DNA of 64,000 nt from Duganella aceris (GTDB lineage Bacteria > Pseudomonadota > Gammaproteobacteria > Burkholderiales > Burkholderiaceae_D). How positions within the stretch are numbered: the first letter of the stretch is position 1; each line of letters opens with the position of its first letter. Location: contig NZ_JAADJT010000008.1 of NCBI RefSeq assembly GCF_011090165.1, positions 248,001 through 312,000 on the forward strand, written 5' to 3'. The notes below the pieces were generated by a model, which was not told the DNA's origin, ran no database searches, and worked only from the letters and a program-made list of their open reading frames with translations. This document shows positions 15,026-24,091 of this stretch, in pieces. The position numbers and the translations under genes are program-made.

Positions 15026-18022
15026 ATGACTACACTGACTACCCGTAACACCATCATGCGCCTGGCCGTGGCCAGCGCTTGCAGCTGGATCGCGATTTCC
15101 GCCCAGGCCCAGCAGACCGCCGAACCGGCGCCGGCCCCGGCCGCCGCCCAGGACGCCGCCGCGCCCGCCGTCGCCCAGGACGCGGCGCCGGAAGTCGCGC
15201 CGACCACCAACGTGGTGACCGTCTCCGGTTCGCGCATCGCCGCACGCGGTTTCAGCGCGCCGACGCCGACCACCAGCCTGGGGTCGGAAGACCTGGCCAA
15301 GAGCGCCCAGCCGAATCTGTTCAACACCATCGCCGAATTGCCGGCGCTGCAGGGCAGCACCGGCCGCACCACCAGCACCAACAGCACCTCCAGCGGCATC
15401 CAGGGCCTGAGCTCGCTGAGCCTGCGCGGCCTCGGCCCGATCCGCACCCTGACCCTGCTCGACGGCCAGCGCGTGGTCGGCGCCAATGTCACCGGCGTCA
15501 CCGACGTCAGCCAGTTCCCGCAACTGCTGGTCAAGCGCGTCGACGTGGTCACCGGCGGCGCCTCGGCCTCGTACGGCTCGGACGCGATCGGCGGCGTGGT
15601 CAACTTCGTCACCGACAAGAAGTTCGAAGGCTTCAAGGCCAACGTCGAAGGCGGCATGACCAAGTACCACGACGACAAGAACGGCACGCTGCAAGCGGCG
15701 TGGGGCAAGTCCTTCATGGACGACCGCCTGCACGTGACCGCCAGCGGCGAGTATGGCCGCGAGAAGGGCATCGACGCGCCGGGCTTCGGCGAAGTCGGCC
15801 CGAACGGCCGCACCTGGTACAAGAACACCGCCTACCAGGTCCGCCCGATCGCCCAGACCAACGACGGCAAACCGCAATACACGGTCATCGACCACGCCCA
15901 GCAATTCCAGTACGCCAAATACGGCCTGATCACCAACGGACCGCTGCAAGGCACGGCCTTCGGCGTGGGCGGCGTGCCTTACCAGTTCAACTACGGCTCC
16001 AACGGCAAGCCGACCGGCACCGGCTCGGTCACCGGCTGCGTCAACCCGTTCTGCGTCGGCGGCGACTTGAGCGGCAGCGTCGGCGCCGGCACCAACCTGG
16101 CGATGGACCTGACGCGCCAGGTGGGCTACACCCGCGTCGGCTTCGACCTGAATCCGGACCATGAAATCTACATGACCGCCAACTTCGGCAAGGTCAAGTC
16201 CGAGTTCACGCCGAATCCGGGCGCGGCCAAGAACGCCAACCTGACCATCCAGTGCGACAACGCCTTCCTGCCGCCGTCGATCGTCGCCGCGTGCGCCGCC
16301 AACAAGATCACCAGCTTCCAGTACGGCACGGCCAACGCCGAATTCCCGCGCAACATCAACGTCCACCCGACCCGCGAGATGCAACGCCTGGTGCTGGGCG
16401 CCGACGGCAAGTTCCAGCTGGGCGGCAAGGAATGGTCGTACGACACCTACGCTGAATACGGCCAGAACAAGACCGACATCATCGTCCACGACATCACGCT
16501 GAACAGCCGCTACAACGCCGCCATCGACGCCATCCGCGGCCCGAACGGCAACATCATCTGCCGCAATCCGGTCGCCGCCGCCTCCGGTTGCGTGCCGCTC
16601 AACATCATCGGCAACGTCGCGATCGATCCGGCCGCGTTCGCCTACATCGCGCCGCTGAACGGTCCGCAGCAGCACACCAAGCAAACCCAGCAGGTGGCCA
16701 GCTTCAACATCAACGGCGAAGCGTTCGAATCGTGGGCCGGCCCGATCGCGATCGCCACCGGCGCCGAATACCGTCGCGAGCACTACAGCGTGACCGGCGA
16801 CCCGTACGGCAACGGCGTTTCGGCGTCCAGCCCGAACACCACCGAATATCCGGCCGATCCGCTGTTGAACACGGCTGTTGGCAACAACTGGTACGCGGGT
16901 AACTATCACAGCGGTTCGGGCACCTACGACGTCAAGGAAGCGTACCTGGAGCTGAACGTGCCGGTGCTGAAATCGGCGACCTGGGGCGAGGCCAACCTGA
17001 ACGTGGCCGGCCGCGAGACCGTCTACAGCACCTCCGGCAACGCCAAGACCTGGAAACTGGGCGGCACCTGGAAGACCGGCGTCGACGGCCTGCGCCTGCG
17101 CGCCGTGACCTCGCACGACGTGCGCGCACCCAACCTGAGCGAGCTGTACGCCGCGCCGGTGGTGGTCAACAACGTGGCGAACTTCAACGGCGCCGCCGTC
17201 TCGTTCCAGCAGCGCACCGTCGGCAACACCAACTTGCGTCCGGAAGATGCGCGCAACACCGTGGTCGGCATTGTCTTGACCCAGCCAAGCTGGGCCCCTG
17301 GCTTCAGCGCCTCGGTCGACTACTTCGACATCAAGGTCAACGGCGTGATCTCGGCCCTGTCGGCGCAGCAGGAAATCGACCTGTGCTCGGCCGGCAACCA
17401 GGAAATCTGCGGCGCGATGTCGCTCAACAACGCCAACGCCGCCAATAACTTCGTGACGGTGCAGGCGTTCAACCTGGCGTCGCTGCGCAACAAGGGCGTC
17501 GACCTGGAGGCGTCGTACCGCATGAACCTGAAGGACTACAGCCTGCCGGGCCGTCTGACCTTCCGCGCGCTGGCGACCCGTACGCTGAGCTTCCTGACCG
17601 ATCCGGGCGTGGTGGGCACCATCCCGTCCGAAGCGGCCGGTAACAACCTGGGCGGCACGCCGAAGTGGAAGGGCCTGGCGACGCAATCGTGGGACACCGA
17701 CAAGTACAGCCTGACCCTGAGCGAGCGCTGGATCAGCAAAGGCGTCTACAGCAACGAGTTCATCGAGTGCCAGACCAACTGCCCGGTCTCGACGATCACC
17801 CACGCCACCATCTTCAACAACCAGATGAAGGGCGCGTTCTACGTCGACCTGGGCGGCAGCATGAAGATCGCCGACAAAACCACGGCCTACTTCAAGATCG
17901 ACAACATCGGCAACCGCGATCCCGTCGCCGCGCCGCAGACCAACCTGAGCTTCGCGATCAACCCGACCCTGTACGATGTGCTGGGCCGTGTCTACCGCGC
18001 TGGTGTGCGCTACAACTTCTAA
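15026..18022 (+). CDS. Large TonB-dependent receptor (oligosaccharide/gluconate locus)
   Basis: A 998-aa outer-membrane receptor with signal peptide (cleavage after AISAQA), a 40-residue Ala/Pro/Gln-rich linker, a TonB-box-like NVVTVSGSR, a plug domain (about residues 75-200) and a large barrel ending in RAGVRYNF. The start is ATG 15026 after TTTGGAGACTCAC; a TTG at 15014 is in frame but less likely. Size and plug sequence (LRGLGPIRTLTLLDGQRVVG) are those of proteobacterial receptors for large carbohydrate ligands rather than small siderophores. Its neighbours are gluconokinase before and a gluconate-type permease twelve bases after. It probably imports oligosaccharides that the secreted enzymes downstream trim. 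Confidence 0.93.
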   Translation: MTTLTTRNTIMRLAVASACSWIAISAQAQQTAEPAPAPAAAQDAAAPAVAQDAAPEVAPTTNVVTVSGSRIAARGFSAPTPTTSLGSEDLAKSAQPNLFNTIAELPALQGSTGRTTSTNSTSSGIQGLSSLSLRGLGPIRTLTLLDGQRVVGANVTGVTDVSQFPQLLVKRVDVVTGGASASYGSDAIGGVVNFVTDKKFEGFKANVEGGMTKYHDDKNGTLQAAWGKSFMDDRLHVTASGEYGREKGIDAPGFGEVGPNGRTWYKNTAYQVRPIAQTNDGKPQYTVIDHAQQFQYAKYGLITNGPLQGTAFGVGGVPYQFNYGSNGKPTGTGSVTGCVNPFCVGGDLSGSVGAGTNLAMDLTRQVGYTRVGFDLNPDHEIYMTANFGKVKSEFTPNPGAAKNANLTIQCDNAFLPPSIVAACAANKITSFQYGTANAEFPRNINVHPTREMQRLVLGADGKFQLGGKEWSYDTYAEYGQNKTDIIVHDITLNSRYNAAIDAIRGPNGNIICRNPVAAASGCVPLNIIGNVAIDPAAFAYIAPLNGPQQHTKQTQQVASFNINGEAFESWAGPIAIATGAEYRREHYSVTGDPYGNGVSASSPNTTEYPADPLLNTAVGNNWYAGNYHSGSGTYDVKEAYLELNVPVLKSATWGEANLNVAGRETVYSTSGNAKTWKLGGTWKTGVDGLRLRAVTSHDVRAPNLSELYAAPVVVNNVANFNGAAVSFQQRTVGNTNLRPEDARNTVVGIVLTQPSWAPGFSASVDYFDIKVNGVISALSAQQEIDLCSAGNQEICGAMSLNNANAANNFVTVQAFNLASLRNKGVDLEASYRMNLKDYSLPGRLTFRALATRTLSFLTDPGVVGTIPSEAAGNNLGGTPKWKGLATQSWDTDKYSLTLSERWISKGVYSNEFIECQTNCPVSTITHATIFNNQMKGAFYVDLGGSMKIADKTTAYFKIDNIGNRDPVAAPQTNLSFAINPTLYDVLGRVYRAGVRYNF

Positions 18023-18034
18023 GCGCACACTCCG

Positions 18035-19396
18035 ATGAGTATCTCTCCGTTGGCGGCGCTCTTCGGAGCGACGCCGGCTGCGTGGGCGCTGATCGCCGTC
18101 GCCTTGTCGGTCGGCCTGCTGACCTTGTTGATCGCCTGGGCCAAGGTCCAGCCGCTGCTGGCCTTCGTGGCGGCGGCGCTGGCCGCAGCGCTGCTGCTCG
18201 GGATGCCGCTGGAGAGCATCCCGAAATCGATCGACAAGGGCATCGGCGACCTGCTTGGGTCGTTGATCGTCATCGTCTGCCTGGGCGCCGTGTTCGGCAA
18301 GCTGATCGCCGACAGCGGCGCCGCCCAGCGCATCGCCAGCTACCTGATCGGCGTGTTCGGCTCCGCACGGATGCCGGTCGCGCTGACCCTGACCGGCTTC
18401 GTCGCCGGTATTCCCCTCTACTACAACGTCGGCTTCGTGCTGCTGGTGCCGCTGGTGTTCTCGCTGGTGTACCAGAGCGGACGGCCGGCGGTGGCGCTGG
18501 CGATTCCGCTGCTGGCCGGGCTGTCGATCGCGCACGGCTTCCTGCCGCCGCATCCGTCGCCGACCGCGCTGGTGGCGCAATTCCACGCCGACATGGGCCG
18601 CACGCTGTTCTATGGCCTGATCGTCGCCGTCCCCACGCTGATCCTGGCCGGGCCGGTGTTCGCCATGACGCTCAAGCGCATCAAGAGCGAACCGGCGCCG
18701 CTGTTCCGCACCGGACTGCGCGACGAGGCCGAGCTGCCGGGCGTGTTCAACAGCTTCGCCACGGCGCTGCTGCCGGTGTGGCTGCTGGCCGCCGCCACCG
18801 GATTGACGATGCTGCCGATCGCCGATCCGGCCATGAAATCGCTGGTGGTGTTCCTCGCCAATCCGATGATCGTGATGCTGATCGCGCTGGCGGTGGCGGT
18901 GGTGACGCTGGGACTGGCGCGCGGCCACAAGGTGCAGGTCTTGATGGCCGGCGCCCAGGACGCGCTGCGCGACATCGCCCCGATCCTGCTGGTGATCGCC
19001 GGCGCCGGCGCGTTGAAGCAGGTGCTGGTCGATTCCGGCGTCAGCGCGCAACTAGGCACCCAGCTGGGCGCCTTGCCGGTGCCGCCGCTGGTGCTGGGCT
19101 GGCTGGTGGCGACGCTGATTCGCATCTGTCTCGGCTCGGCCACGGTGGCGGGTCTCACCGCCGCCGGCATCGTCGCGCCGGTGGTGCAGAGTTCCGGCAT
19201 CGATCCCAGCCTGATGGTGCTGGCGATCGGCGCCGGCAGCTTGATGTGCAGCCATGTGAACGATTCCGGCTTCTGGATGTTCAAGGAATATTTCGGGCTG
19301 TCGTTGAAGGACACCTTCCGTTCGTGGACGCTGATGGAAACCCTGGTCGGCGTGTTTGGACTCATATTCGTATTGCTTCTTTCTGTCTTGATTTAA
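18035..19396 (+). CDS. GntP-family gluconate:H+ symporter
   Basis: A 453-aa inner-membrane permease with about 12-14 hydrophobic segments. Typical GntP-family stretches are visible: GIGDLLGSLIVIVCLGAVFGKL, given in part, the re-entrant motif AHGFLPPHPSPTAL near residue 170, and GSATVAGLTAAGIVAP near the C-terminus. The family imports gluconate and related sugar acids with protons. It sits twelve bases after the TonB receptor stop and in the same run as gluconokinase, so the pathway from uptake to phosphorylation is encoded together. The substrate assignment as gluconate rests on this pairing. Confidence 0.93.
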   Translation: MSISPLAALFGATPAAWALIAVALSVGLLTLLIAWAKVQPLLAFVAAALAAALLLGMPLESIPKSIDKGIGDLLGSLIVIVCLGAVFGKLIADSGAAQRIASYLIGVFGSARMPVALTLTGFVAGIPLYYNVGFVLLVPLVFSLVYQSGRPAVALAIPLLAGLSIAHGFLPPHPSPTALVAQFHADMGRTLFYGLIVAVPTLILAGPVFAMTLKRIKSEPAPLFRTGLRDEAELPGVFNSFATALLPVWLLAAATGLTMLPIADPAMKSLVVFLANPMIVMLIALAVAVVTLGLARGHKVQVLMAGAQDALRDIAPILLVIAGAGALKQVLVDSGVSAQLGTQLGALPVPPLVLGWLVATLIRICLGSATVAGLTAAGIVAPVVQSSGIDPSLMVLAIGAGSLMCSHVNDSGFWMFKEYFGLSLKDTFRSWTLMETLVGVFGLIFVLLLSVLI

Positions 19397-19412
19397 CTTC
19401 GGGATAACTCAG

Positions 19413-22400
19413 ATGAAAATATTTTTGACTCGCGCCGTCCTCACGGCGGCGGTGTTGTGCGCGCCGTTTTCGCTGCAGGCGGCACCCGCCGCCTCGGTCT
19501 CGGCCTACCAGAGCATGCCGGACGATCCGCGCGCGGTGACGGTGAAGGCGGTCGGCGACGGCCGCACCGACGATACGACGGTGATCCAGGAAGCCATCAA
19601 CAAGGCCTCCAACGGCGGCGAGGGCGGGGTGGTGTTCCTGCCATCCGGCCGTTACCGCATCACGCGGACCATTTTGGTACCGCTAGCAGTGCGGGTTTAC
19701 GGCGTCGGCTCGACCCGGCCGGTGTTCGTGCTGGCGGCAAACACGCCGGGCTACCAGAAGGGCGTGGCCAATATGGTGGTGTTCACCGGCGGCGACCAGT
19801 ACACGGTCGGCAAGGTGCCGGTGCCGGTGGCCAGCGCGGTGCCGTTCAGCGAGAACGTGCGCGACGCGAATTCGGCCACCTTCTATTCGGCGATGAGCAA
19901 TATCGACTTTGAAATCGGCGACGGCAATCCGGCCGCGGCGGCGGTGCGCCTGCGCACCGCGCAGCACTCCTACCTGAGCCACATGGACTTCCACATCGGC
20001 TCCGGCCTGGCGGGCGTCTACATGGTCGGCAACGAGAGCTTCGACCTGAAATTCTACGGCGGCCGTTACGGCATCCTGTCGGAGAAGACCTCGCCGGCCT
20101 GGCCGTTCACGCTGATGGATTCGACCTTCGAAGGCCAGCGCGACGCCGCCATCCGCGAGCACGAGGCGGGCCTGACGCTGGTCAACGTCGCCATCCGCAA
20201 CACGCCGGTCGGCATCGAGATCGATCGCGGCTACGGTGACTGGTTGTGGGGCAAGAACGTGCGCTTCGAGAACGTCTCGAAGGCGGCGGTCGTGATCAGC
20301 AACGAGGACAACGTCTACACCCAGGTCGGCTTCGACAACGCGCTGCTGCGCAACGTGCCGACCTTCGCCCGCTTCCGCGACAGCGGCAAGACCATCGCCG
20401 GCAGCGGCCCGCTGTACCAGGTCAGCGAATTCAACTACGGCCTGATGCTGCCGGGCCTGGGCCAGGTCGGCAAGTTCGGCACCAACTTCAAGTCCGCCGC
20501 GATCAAGGCCATGCCGGCCGCCACGGCGCCGGTGATGCGCACGCTGCCCTCGACCAAACAGTGGGCCAGCGTGCGCTCCTACGGCGCGGTCGGCGACGGC
20601 CAGACCGACGACACGGCGGCGGTGCAGAAAGCCATCGACAGCAACCGCGTGGTCTACCTGCCGCTGGGCTTTTACCTGGTCAGCGACACCATCCGCCTGA
20701 AGCCGGACACGGTGCTGATCGCGCTGCACCCGGGCGTGACGCAGCTGGTGCTGCCGAACGGCGCCCCGGCCTACGCCGGCGCCGCCGGACCGAAAGCGCT
20801 GCTGGAAAGCGCCAAGGGCGGCGACGCCATCGTCACCGGCCTGGGGCTGGCGACCGGCGAAGTCAATCCGCGCGCGGTGGCCTTGCTGTGGAAGGCGGGC
20901 GCCGACTCGCTGGTGGACGACATCCGCATCCAGGGCGGCCACGGCACCCGTCTGTACGACGGCAAGCGCCGCGACCCGTATCAGAAGAACGGCAACTTCG
21001 ACCCGACCGCGCACTGGGACCGCCAGTATCCTAGCATCTGGGTCACCGACGGCGGCGGCGGCACCTTCATCGCGCTGTGGACCCCGAGCACCTTCGCGCA
21101 GGCGGGCTTCTACGTCTCCAACACCAAGACGCCGGGCAAGGTCTACGAGCTGTCGGCCGAACACCATATCCGCGCCGAGATCGTGCTGGATAATGTCGAG
21201 AACTGGGAATTCCTGGCGCCGCAAACCGAGCAGGAAGTCCGCGACGGCATGGACGCCATCTCGCTGGAGATCCGCAACTCGCGCAATCTGCTGTTCGCCA
21301 ACTACCACTCGTACCGCGTGACGCGCTCGATCAAGCCGGCCGTGTCGGCGGTGAAGATCACCAACTCCAGCGACATCCGCTTCCGCAACGTCCACGTCAA
21401 CGCCGAAAGCGGCTACGCCACCTGCGACGACAACGGCTGCGACACCTATCTGCGCGCCAGCAAATTCCCGTTCGACAACACGCTGCAGGACCTGACCCAC
21501 AAGCAGGAGGTGCGCGAGCACGAATTCGCGGTGCTGGACATCGGCGCGACGCCGCCGGCGCCGCTGGCCGCGCCGACGCACCGCATCGACAAGCTGGAAG
21601 AGGGCTTCTACTCGATCGCCGGCGGCGTGGTCGACGCCAAGGGCAAGCTGTACTTCGTAGACCGCCGCTTCAACCGCATCTACAGCTGGTCGAAAGACGC
21701 CGGGCTGGTGGTGGTGCGCGACGCGCCGCTGGATCCGGTCAACCTCGCCATCGACAAGAGCGGCGCGTTGATGGTGCTGTCGTCGCACGGCTTCGAAGGC
21801 ACGGTGTACTCGTTCCATCCCGACCAGCCGGCCGGCGAGATCACGCTGATCAAGCCGACCCCGGTGCAGGCCCATGCCGGCGCGCGCACCGTGGTGCCGG
21901 TCAACTTCTGGCAGAACGGCGAGTTCCGCGACCAGATCAACCCGGCCACGTATGAATTCACCACGCTGGCCGAGATGTTCGCCCGCGACGTCGCGCTGCC
22001 GAAGAAGCGCGAATACGTGTCGCCGGACGGCAGCCTGGTGCTGCCGGCCTACCGCGCCTTCAAGCAAGGCCCGAACGATCATCTGGGCTGGCGCTTCTCC
22101 GACACGCTCGACACCCATGGCCTGGTCACGGCCGGCGCCAACGGGCGCGTGGTGTTCACCAACGGCTCCGAGAACCGCACCTTCAGCGGCATGATCGGGC
22201 AGGGCGGCGCCATCACCGACCTGAAACAGGTCGCCAATCGCGGCGGCGAAGGCGCGGCGGTCGACGCGGCCGGCAACGTCTACGTCGCCAACGGCCAGGT
22301 GTTCGTCTACGCCCCGGACGGCAAGGAGATCAGCCGCATCGACGTGCCGGAACGTCCGCTGCAACTGCTGTTCGGCGGCGCAGACGGCAAGACGCTGTTC

Positions 22401-22451
22401 GTGCTGACCCACCATTCCCTTTACGCGACGCGAGGCCTCAATGCGAATTAA
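19413..22451 (+). CDS. Secreted double beta-helix (Pectate_lyase_3/GH55-like) protein with C-terminal propeller
   Basis: A 1012-aa secreted protein with signal peptide (MKIFLTRAVLTAAVLCAPFSLQA). The first right-handed beta-helix opens with VGDGRTDDTTVIQEAIN (about residue 48) and the second with SYGAVGDGQTDDTAAVQKAID (about residue 390), spread over roughly residues 40-340 and 385-650. Two such helices in tandem are the architecture of GH55 exo-glucanases. The last 290 residues show NHL/SMP-30-like repeats (GGVVDAKGKLYFVDRR, AIDKSGALMVLSSHG, AVDAAGNVYVANGQ), that is, a beta-propeller of gluconolactonase type. I know of no standard family with this combination. Catalytic residues were not identified. 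It overlaps the next gene by 11 bases. Confidence 0.85.
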   Translation: MKIFLTRAVLTAAVLCAPFSLQAAPAASVSAYQSMPDDPRAVTVKAVGDGRTDDTTVIQEAINKASNGGEGGVVFLPSGRYRITRTILVPLAVRVYGVGSTRPVFVLAANTPGYQKGVANMVVFTGGDQYTVGKVPVPVASAVPFSENVRDANSATFYSAMSNIDFEIGDGNPAAAAVRLRTAQHSYLSHMDFHIGSGLAGVYMVGNESFDLKFYGGRYGILSEKTSPAWPFTLMDSTFEGQRDAAIREHEAGLTLVNVAIRNTPVGIEIDRGYGDWLWGKNVRFENVSKAAVVISNEDNVYTQVGFDNALLRNVPTFARFRDSGKTIAGSGPLYQVSEFNYGLMLPGLGQVGKFGTNFKSAAIKAMPAATAPVMRTLPSTKQWASVRSYGAVGDGQTDDTAAVQKAIDSNRVVYLPLGFYLVSDTIRLKPDTVLIALHPGVTQLVLPNGAPAYAGAAGPKALLESAKGGDAIVTGLGLATGEVNPRAVALLWKAGADSLVDDIRIQGGHGTRLYDGKRRDPYQKNGNFDPTAHWDRQYPSIWVTDGGGGTFIALWTPSTFAQAGFYVSNTKTPGKVYELSAEHHIRAEIVLDNVENWEFLAPQTEQEVRDGMDAISLEIRNSRNLLFANYHSYRVTRSIKPAVSAVKITNSSDIRFRNVHVNAESGYATCDDNGCDTYLRASKFPFDNTLQDLTHKQEVREHEFAVLDIGATPPAPLAAPTHRIDKLEEGFYSIAGGVVDAKGKLYFVDRRFNRIYSWSKDAGLVVVRDAPLDPVNLAIDKSGALMVLSSHGFEGTVYSFHPDQPAGEITLIKPTPVQAHAGARTVVPVNFWQNGEFRDQINPATYEFTTLAEMFARDVALPKKREYVSPDGSLVLPAYRAFKQGPNDHLGWRFSDTLDTHGLVTAGANGRVVFTNGSENRTFSGMIGQGGAITDLKQVANRGGEGAAVDAAGNVYVANGQVFVYAPDGKEISRIDVPERPLQLLFGGADGKTLFVLTHHSLYATRGLNAN

Positions 22452-23355
22452 ATCGATAGCACTATTGCTTCTGGCGCTGGGGGCGCAGGCCGGCACACAC
22501 GCGCTGGCGCAACAGGCGCAGCAGGCGCCGGCCACGGTGGCGCTGTGGCCGGACGGCGCCCCCGGCGCGGAATCCCGCCGCGCCGAGGCGGAAAAGGTGG
22601 AGAACACCTACGTCAGCAACATCCATAACCCGTCGCTGACGGTGGTCAAGGCCAATCCGCGCCACGCCAACGGCGCGGCGGTGATCATCGTGCCGGGTGG
22701 CGGGCACCGCATGCTGGTGTGGATGAATGAAGGCATGGTCGCGGCGAAGTCGCTGAACCGGGTCGGCGTCACCGCCTTCGTATTGAAGTACCGGCTAGCG
22801 CGCGACCAGGGGTCGACTTACAGCATCGAAAACGACGCCGCCGCCGACCTGCGGCGCGCGGTGCGCTGGGTGCGCGCGCACGCCGCCGATTACGGCATCG
22901 ACCCGCATCGCCTCGGCGTCATGGGCTTCTCGGCCGGCGGCGAGCTGGTATCGCTGGTGGCCGACAATCCGGAGCCGGCGGCGCCGGCCAAGCCGGACGC
23001 GGTGGACAAGCAAAGCGCGCGGCCGGACTTCCAGGTGCTGGTGTATCCGGGACCGCTGGGCGTGCCGGCCAAAGCGGCGCAAAGCGCGCCGCCGGCCTTC
23101 ATCGTCGCCGGCTCGGTGGACAAATGCTGCATGCCGCCGGCGCTGGGCCTGTATCAGCAGCTGGTGGGCGCCGGCGTCTCGGCCGAACTGCACCTGTATG
23201 CCGACACCGATCATGCCTTCAACATGGGGCAACGGTCGGAGCGGCTATCGGACGTGCACTGGCCGGATCGTCTGGCCGACTGGCTCAGCGACGGCGGCTG
23301 GCTGATTCCGCACGACGGCAAGGCGCCGCTGGGCGTGCCGTCGCCGGCGCAGTAG
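22441..23355 (+). CDS. Secreted alpha/beta-hydrolase (acetyl-xylan-esterase-like)
   Basis: A 304-aa esterase with signal peptide (LLLLALGAQAGTHALAQ). The oxyanion region is VPGGGHR (about residue 84), the nucleophile elbow GFSAGGE (about residue 163), and the catalytic acid and histidine are probably in the GSVDKCC and DTDHAFN regions. This is the BD-FAE/Axe fold used to remove acetyl or other acyl groups from polysaccharides, or as a general esterase. The ATG is inside the end of the preceding gene (11-base overlap), so the two secreted proteins are co-translated. It closes the gluconate locus. The substrate is unknown. Confidence 0.88.
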   Translation: MRIKSIALLLLALGAQAGTHALAQQAQQAPATVALWPDGAPGAESRRAEAEKVENTYVSNIHNPSLTVVKANPRHANGAAVIIVPGGGHRMLVWMNEGMVAAKSLNRVGVTAFVLKYRLARDQGSTYSIENDAAADLRRAVRWVRAHAADYGIDPHRLGVMGFSAGGELVSLVADNPEPAAPAKPDAVDKQSARPDFQVLVYPGPLGVPAKAAQSAPPAFIVAGSVDKCCMPPALGLYQQLVGAGVSAELHLYADTDHAFNMGQRSERLSDVHWPDRLADWLSDGGWLIPHDGKAPLGVPSPAQ

Positions 23356-23356
23356 A

Positions 23357-23533
23357 TCAGTGTTCGAAGCGTCGGCGGATTTCGCCGATGTTGCGGCCGA
23401 CTTCGCGCATCACCTGAATCAATTTGGACGGCGGGACATCGAACTCGCCGGCCCAGTAGCGCACCTGGCGGGCTTGTTGTGGATCGATGGTGCGGAGGCT
23501 GCGGAAATCGGGGTTCGTGGTCTGAACTTGCAT
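23357..23533 (-). CDS. Small DUF3606-like protein, 58 aa
   Basis: A 58-residue protein on the minus strand reading MQVQTTNPDFRSLRTIDP-, then QQARQVRYWAGEFDVPPSKL-, then IQVMREVGRNIGEIRRRFEH. The core E/QxRYWxxEFxV(P/S)xxxLIxxMxxVGxxxxxIRR is the DUF3606 pattern, a small cytoplasmic family of unknown function common in Proteobacteria and often stress-linked. There is no strong ribosome site. The stop lies two bases beyond the end of the esterase gene on the opposite strand. It is divergent from the 80-aa protein at 23708. Confidence 0.75.
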   Translation of the reverse strand: MQVQTTNPDFRSLRTIDPQQARQVRYWAGEFDVPPSKLIQVMREVGRNIGEIRRRFEH

Positions 23534-23707
23534 GATGGTATCTGTAAAATTTGCTCGGGACCGTCATGCTGCCAGCTTCCGCCATAGAGGACTGTGCCCT
23601 GGCGCACATGCCGGAAGCATTGGATGTTGCGTGGGATAACGCACGGTGCCGGCTGCTATACAATCGCAGAATGGCGTTCTACATTTCCCACAGGCCAGGA
23701 GGCTACG

Positions 23708-23950
23708 ATGTCCACCACCCATACCTTTCGCCCGGATTACGTCGGCGCGGAAGTTGTCGAAGCCGGTATTGAAGTCGCCGACCGCAAAGGCGCCGACAGC
23801 GCCGCCGCCTACCTGGCGCAGCGCGGCGTGACGGAGGACGTGATCAACCGCGTCGTCTCCGAGCCCGGCCAGCGCCGCAATCCCGGCCGCCTGCGCAGCC
23901 GCGACGAACGCCTGATCGAAGAAGGCAGCCGCTTCAAATACAAACTGTAA
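23708..23950 (+). CDS. Conserved hypothetical small protein, 80 aa
   Basis: A soluble, charged 80-aa protein (MSTTHTFRPDYVGAEVVEAG at the start, ending SRFKYKL). The ATG at 23708 has a textbook AGGAGG ribosome site, while upstream in-frame starts have none. The central part (SAAAYLAQRGVTEDVINRVVSE) is predicted helical, and the C-terminal third is very Arg-rich (GQRRNPGRLRSRDER), which suggests nucleic-acid or acidic-partner contact. No family was recognised. Sits between DUF3606 and the Crp/Fnr gene, a setting typical of stress-response small proteins. Confidence 0.75.
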   Translation: MSTTHTFRPDYVGAEVVEAGIEVADRKGADSAAAYLAQRGVTEDVINRVVSEPGQRRNPGRLRSRDERLIEEGSRFKYKL

Positions 23951-23970
23951 CGTAGGACTGGGACCACAGG

Positions 23971-24018
23971 GGCTTATGTTCGTAGCCTACATAAGGCTTG
24001 TAGGTGCTCCTATAAGCC
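23971..24018. promoter_or_regulatory. Nested inverted repeats in the leader of the Crp/Fnr gene
   Basis: Several overlapping arms: CTTATGT (23973-23979) with ACATAAG (23989-23995); GCTTGTAGG (23996-24004) with CCTATAAGC (24009-24017, one mismatch); and outer GGCTTAT with ATAAGCC (24012-24018). The arms can pair in more than one way. It may be an operator cluster for autoregulation or an RNA leader with alternative hairpins. Confidence 0.45.
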
Positions 24019-24091
24019 AGCGCACATAGCGGGGATATAGTGTTGTTCATCAGGTCGCCATTGACCACAACACTAAAACCAGAGGCCCGCC

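Noticed and set aside
14984..19051. A 1355-residue open frame antisense to the TonB receptor and GntP genes
   Set aside because: High-GC codon bias opens the complementary frame; the peptide is Arg/Gly/Gln-rich without domains, while the plus strand encodes two clear family members.
19683..22607. A 974-residue open frame antisense to the beta-helix protein
   Set aside because: Same cause as above; no domain or ribosome site.
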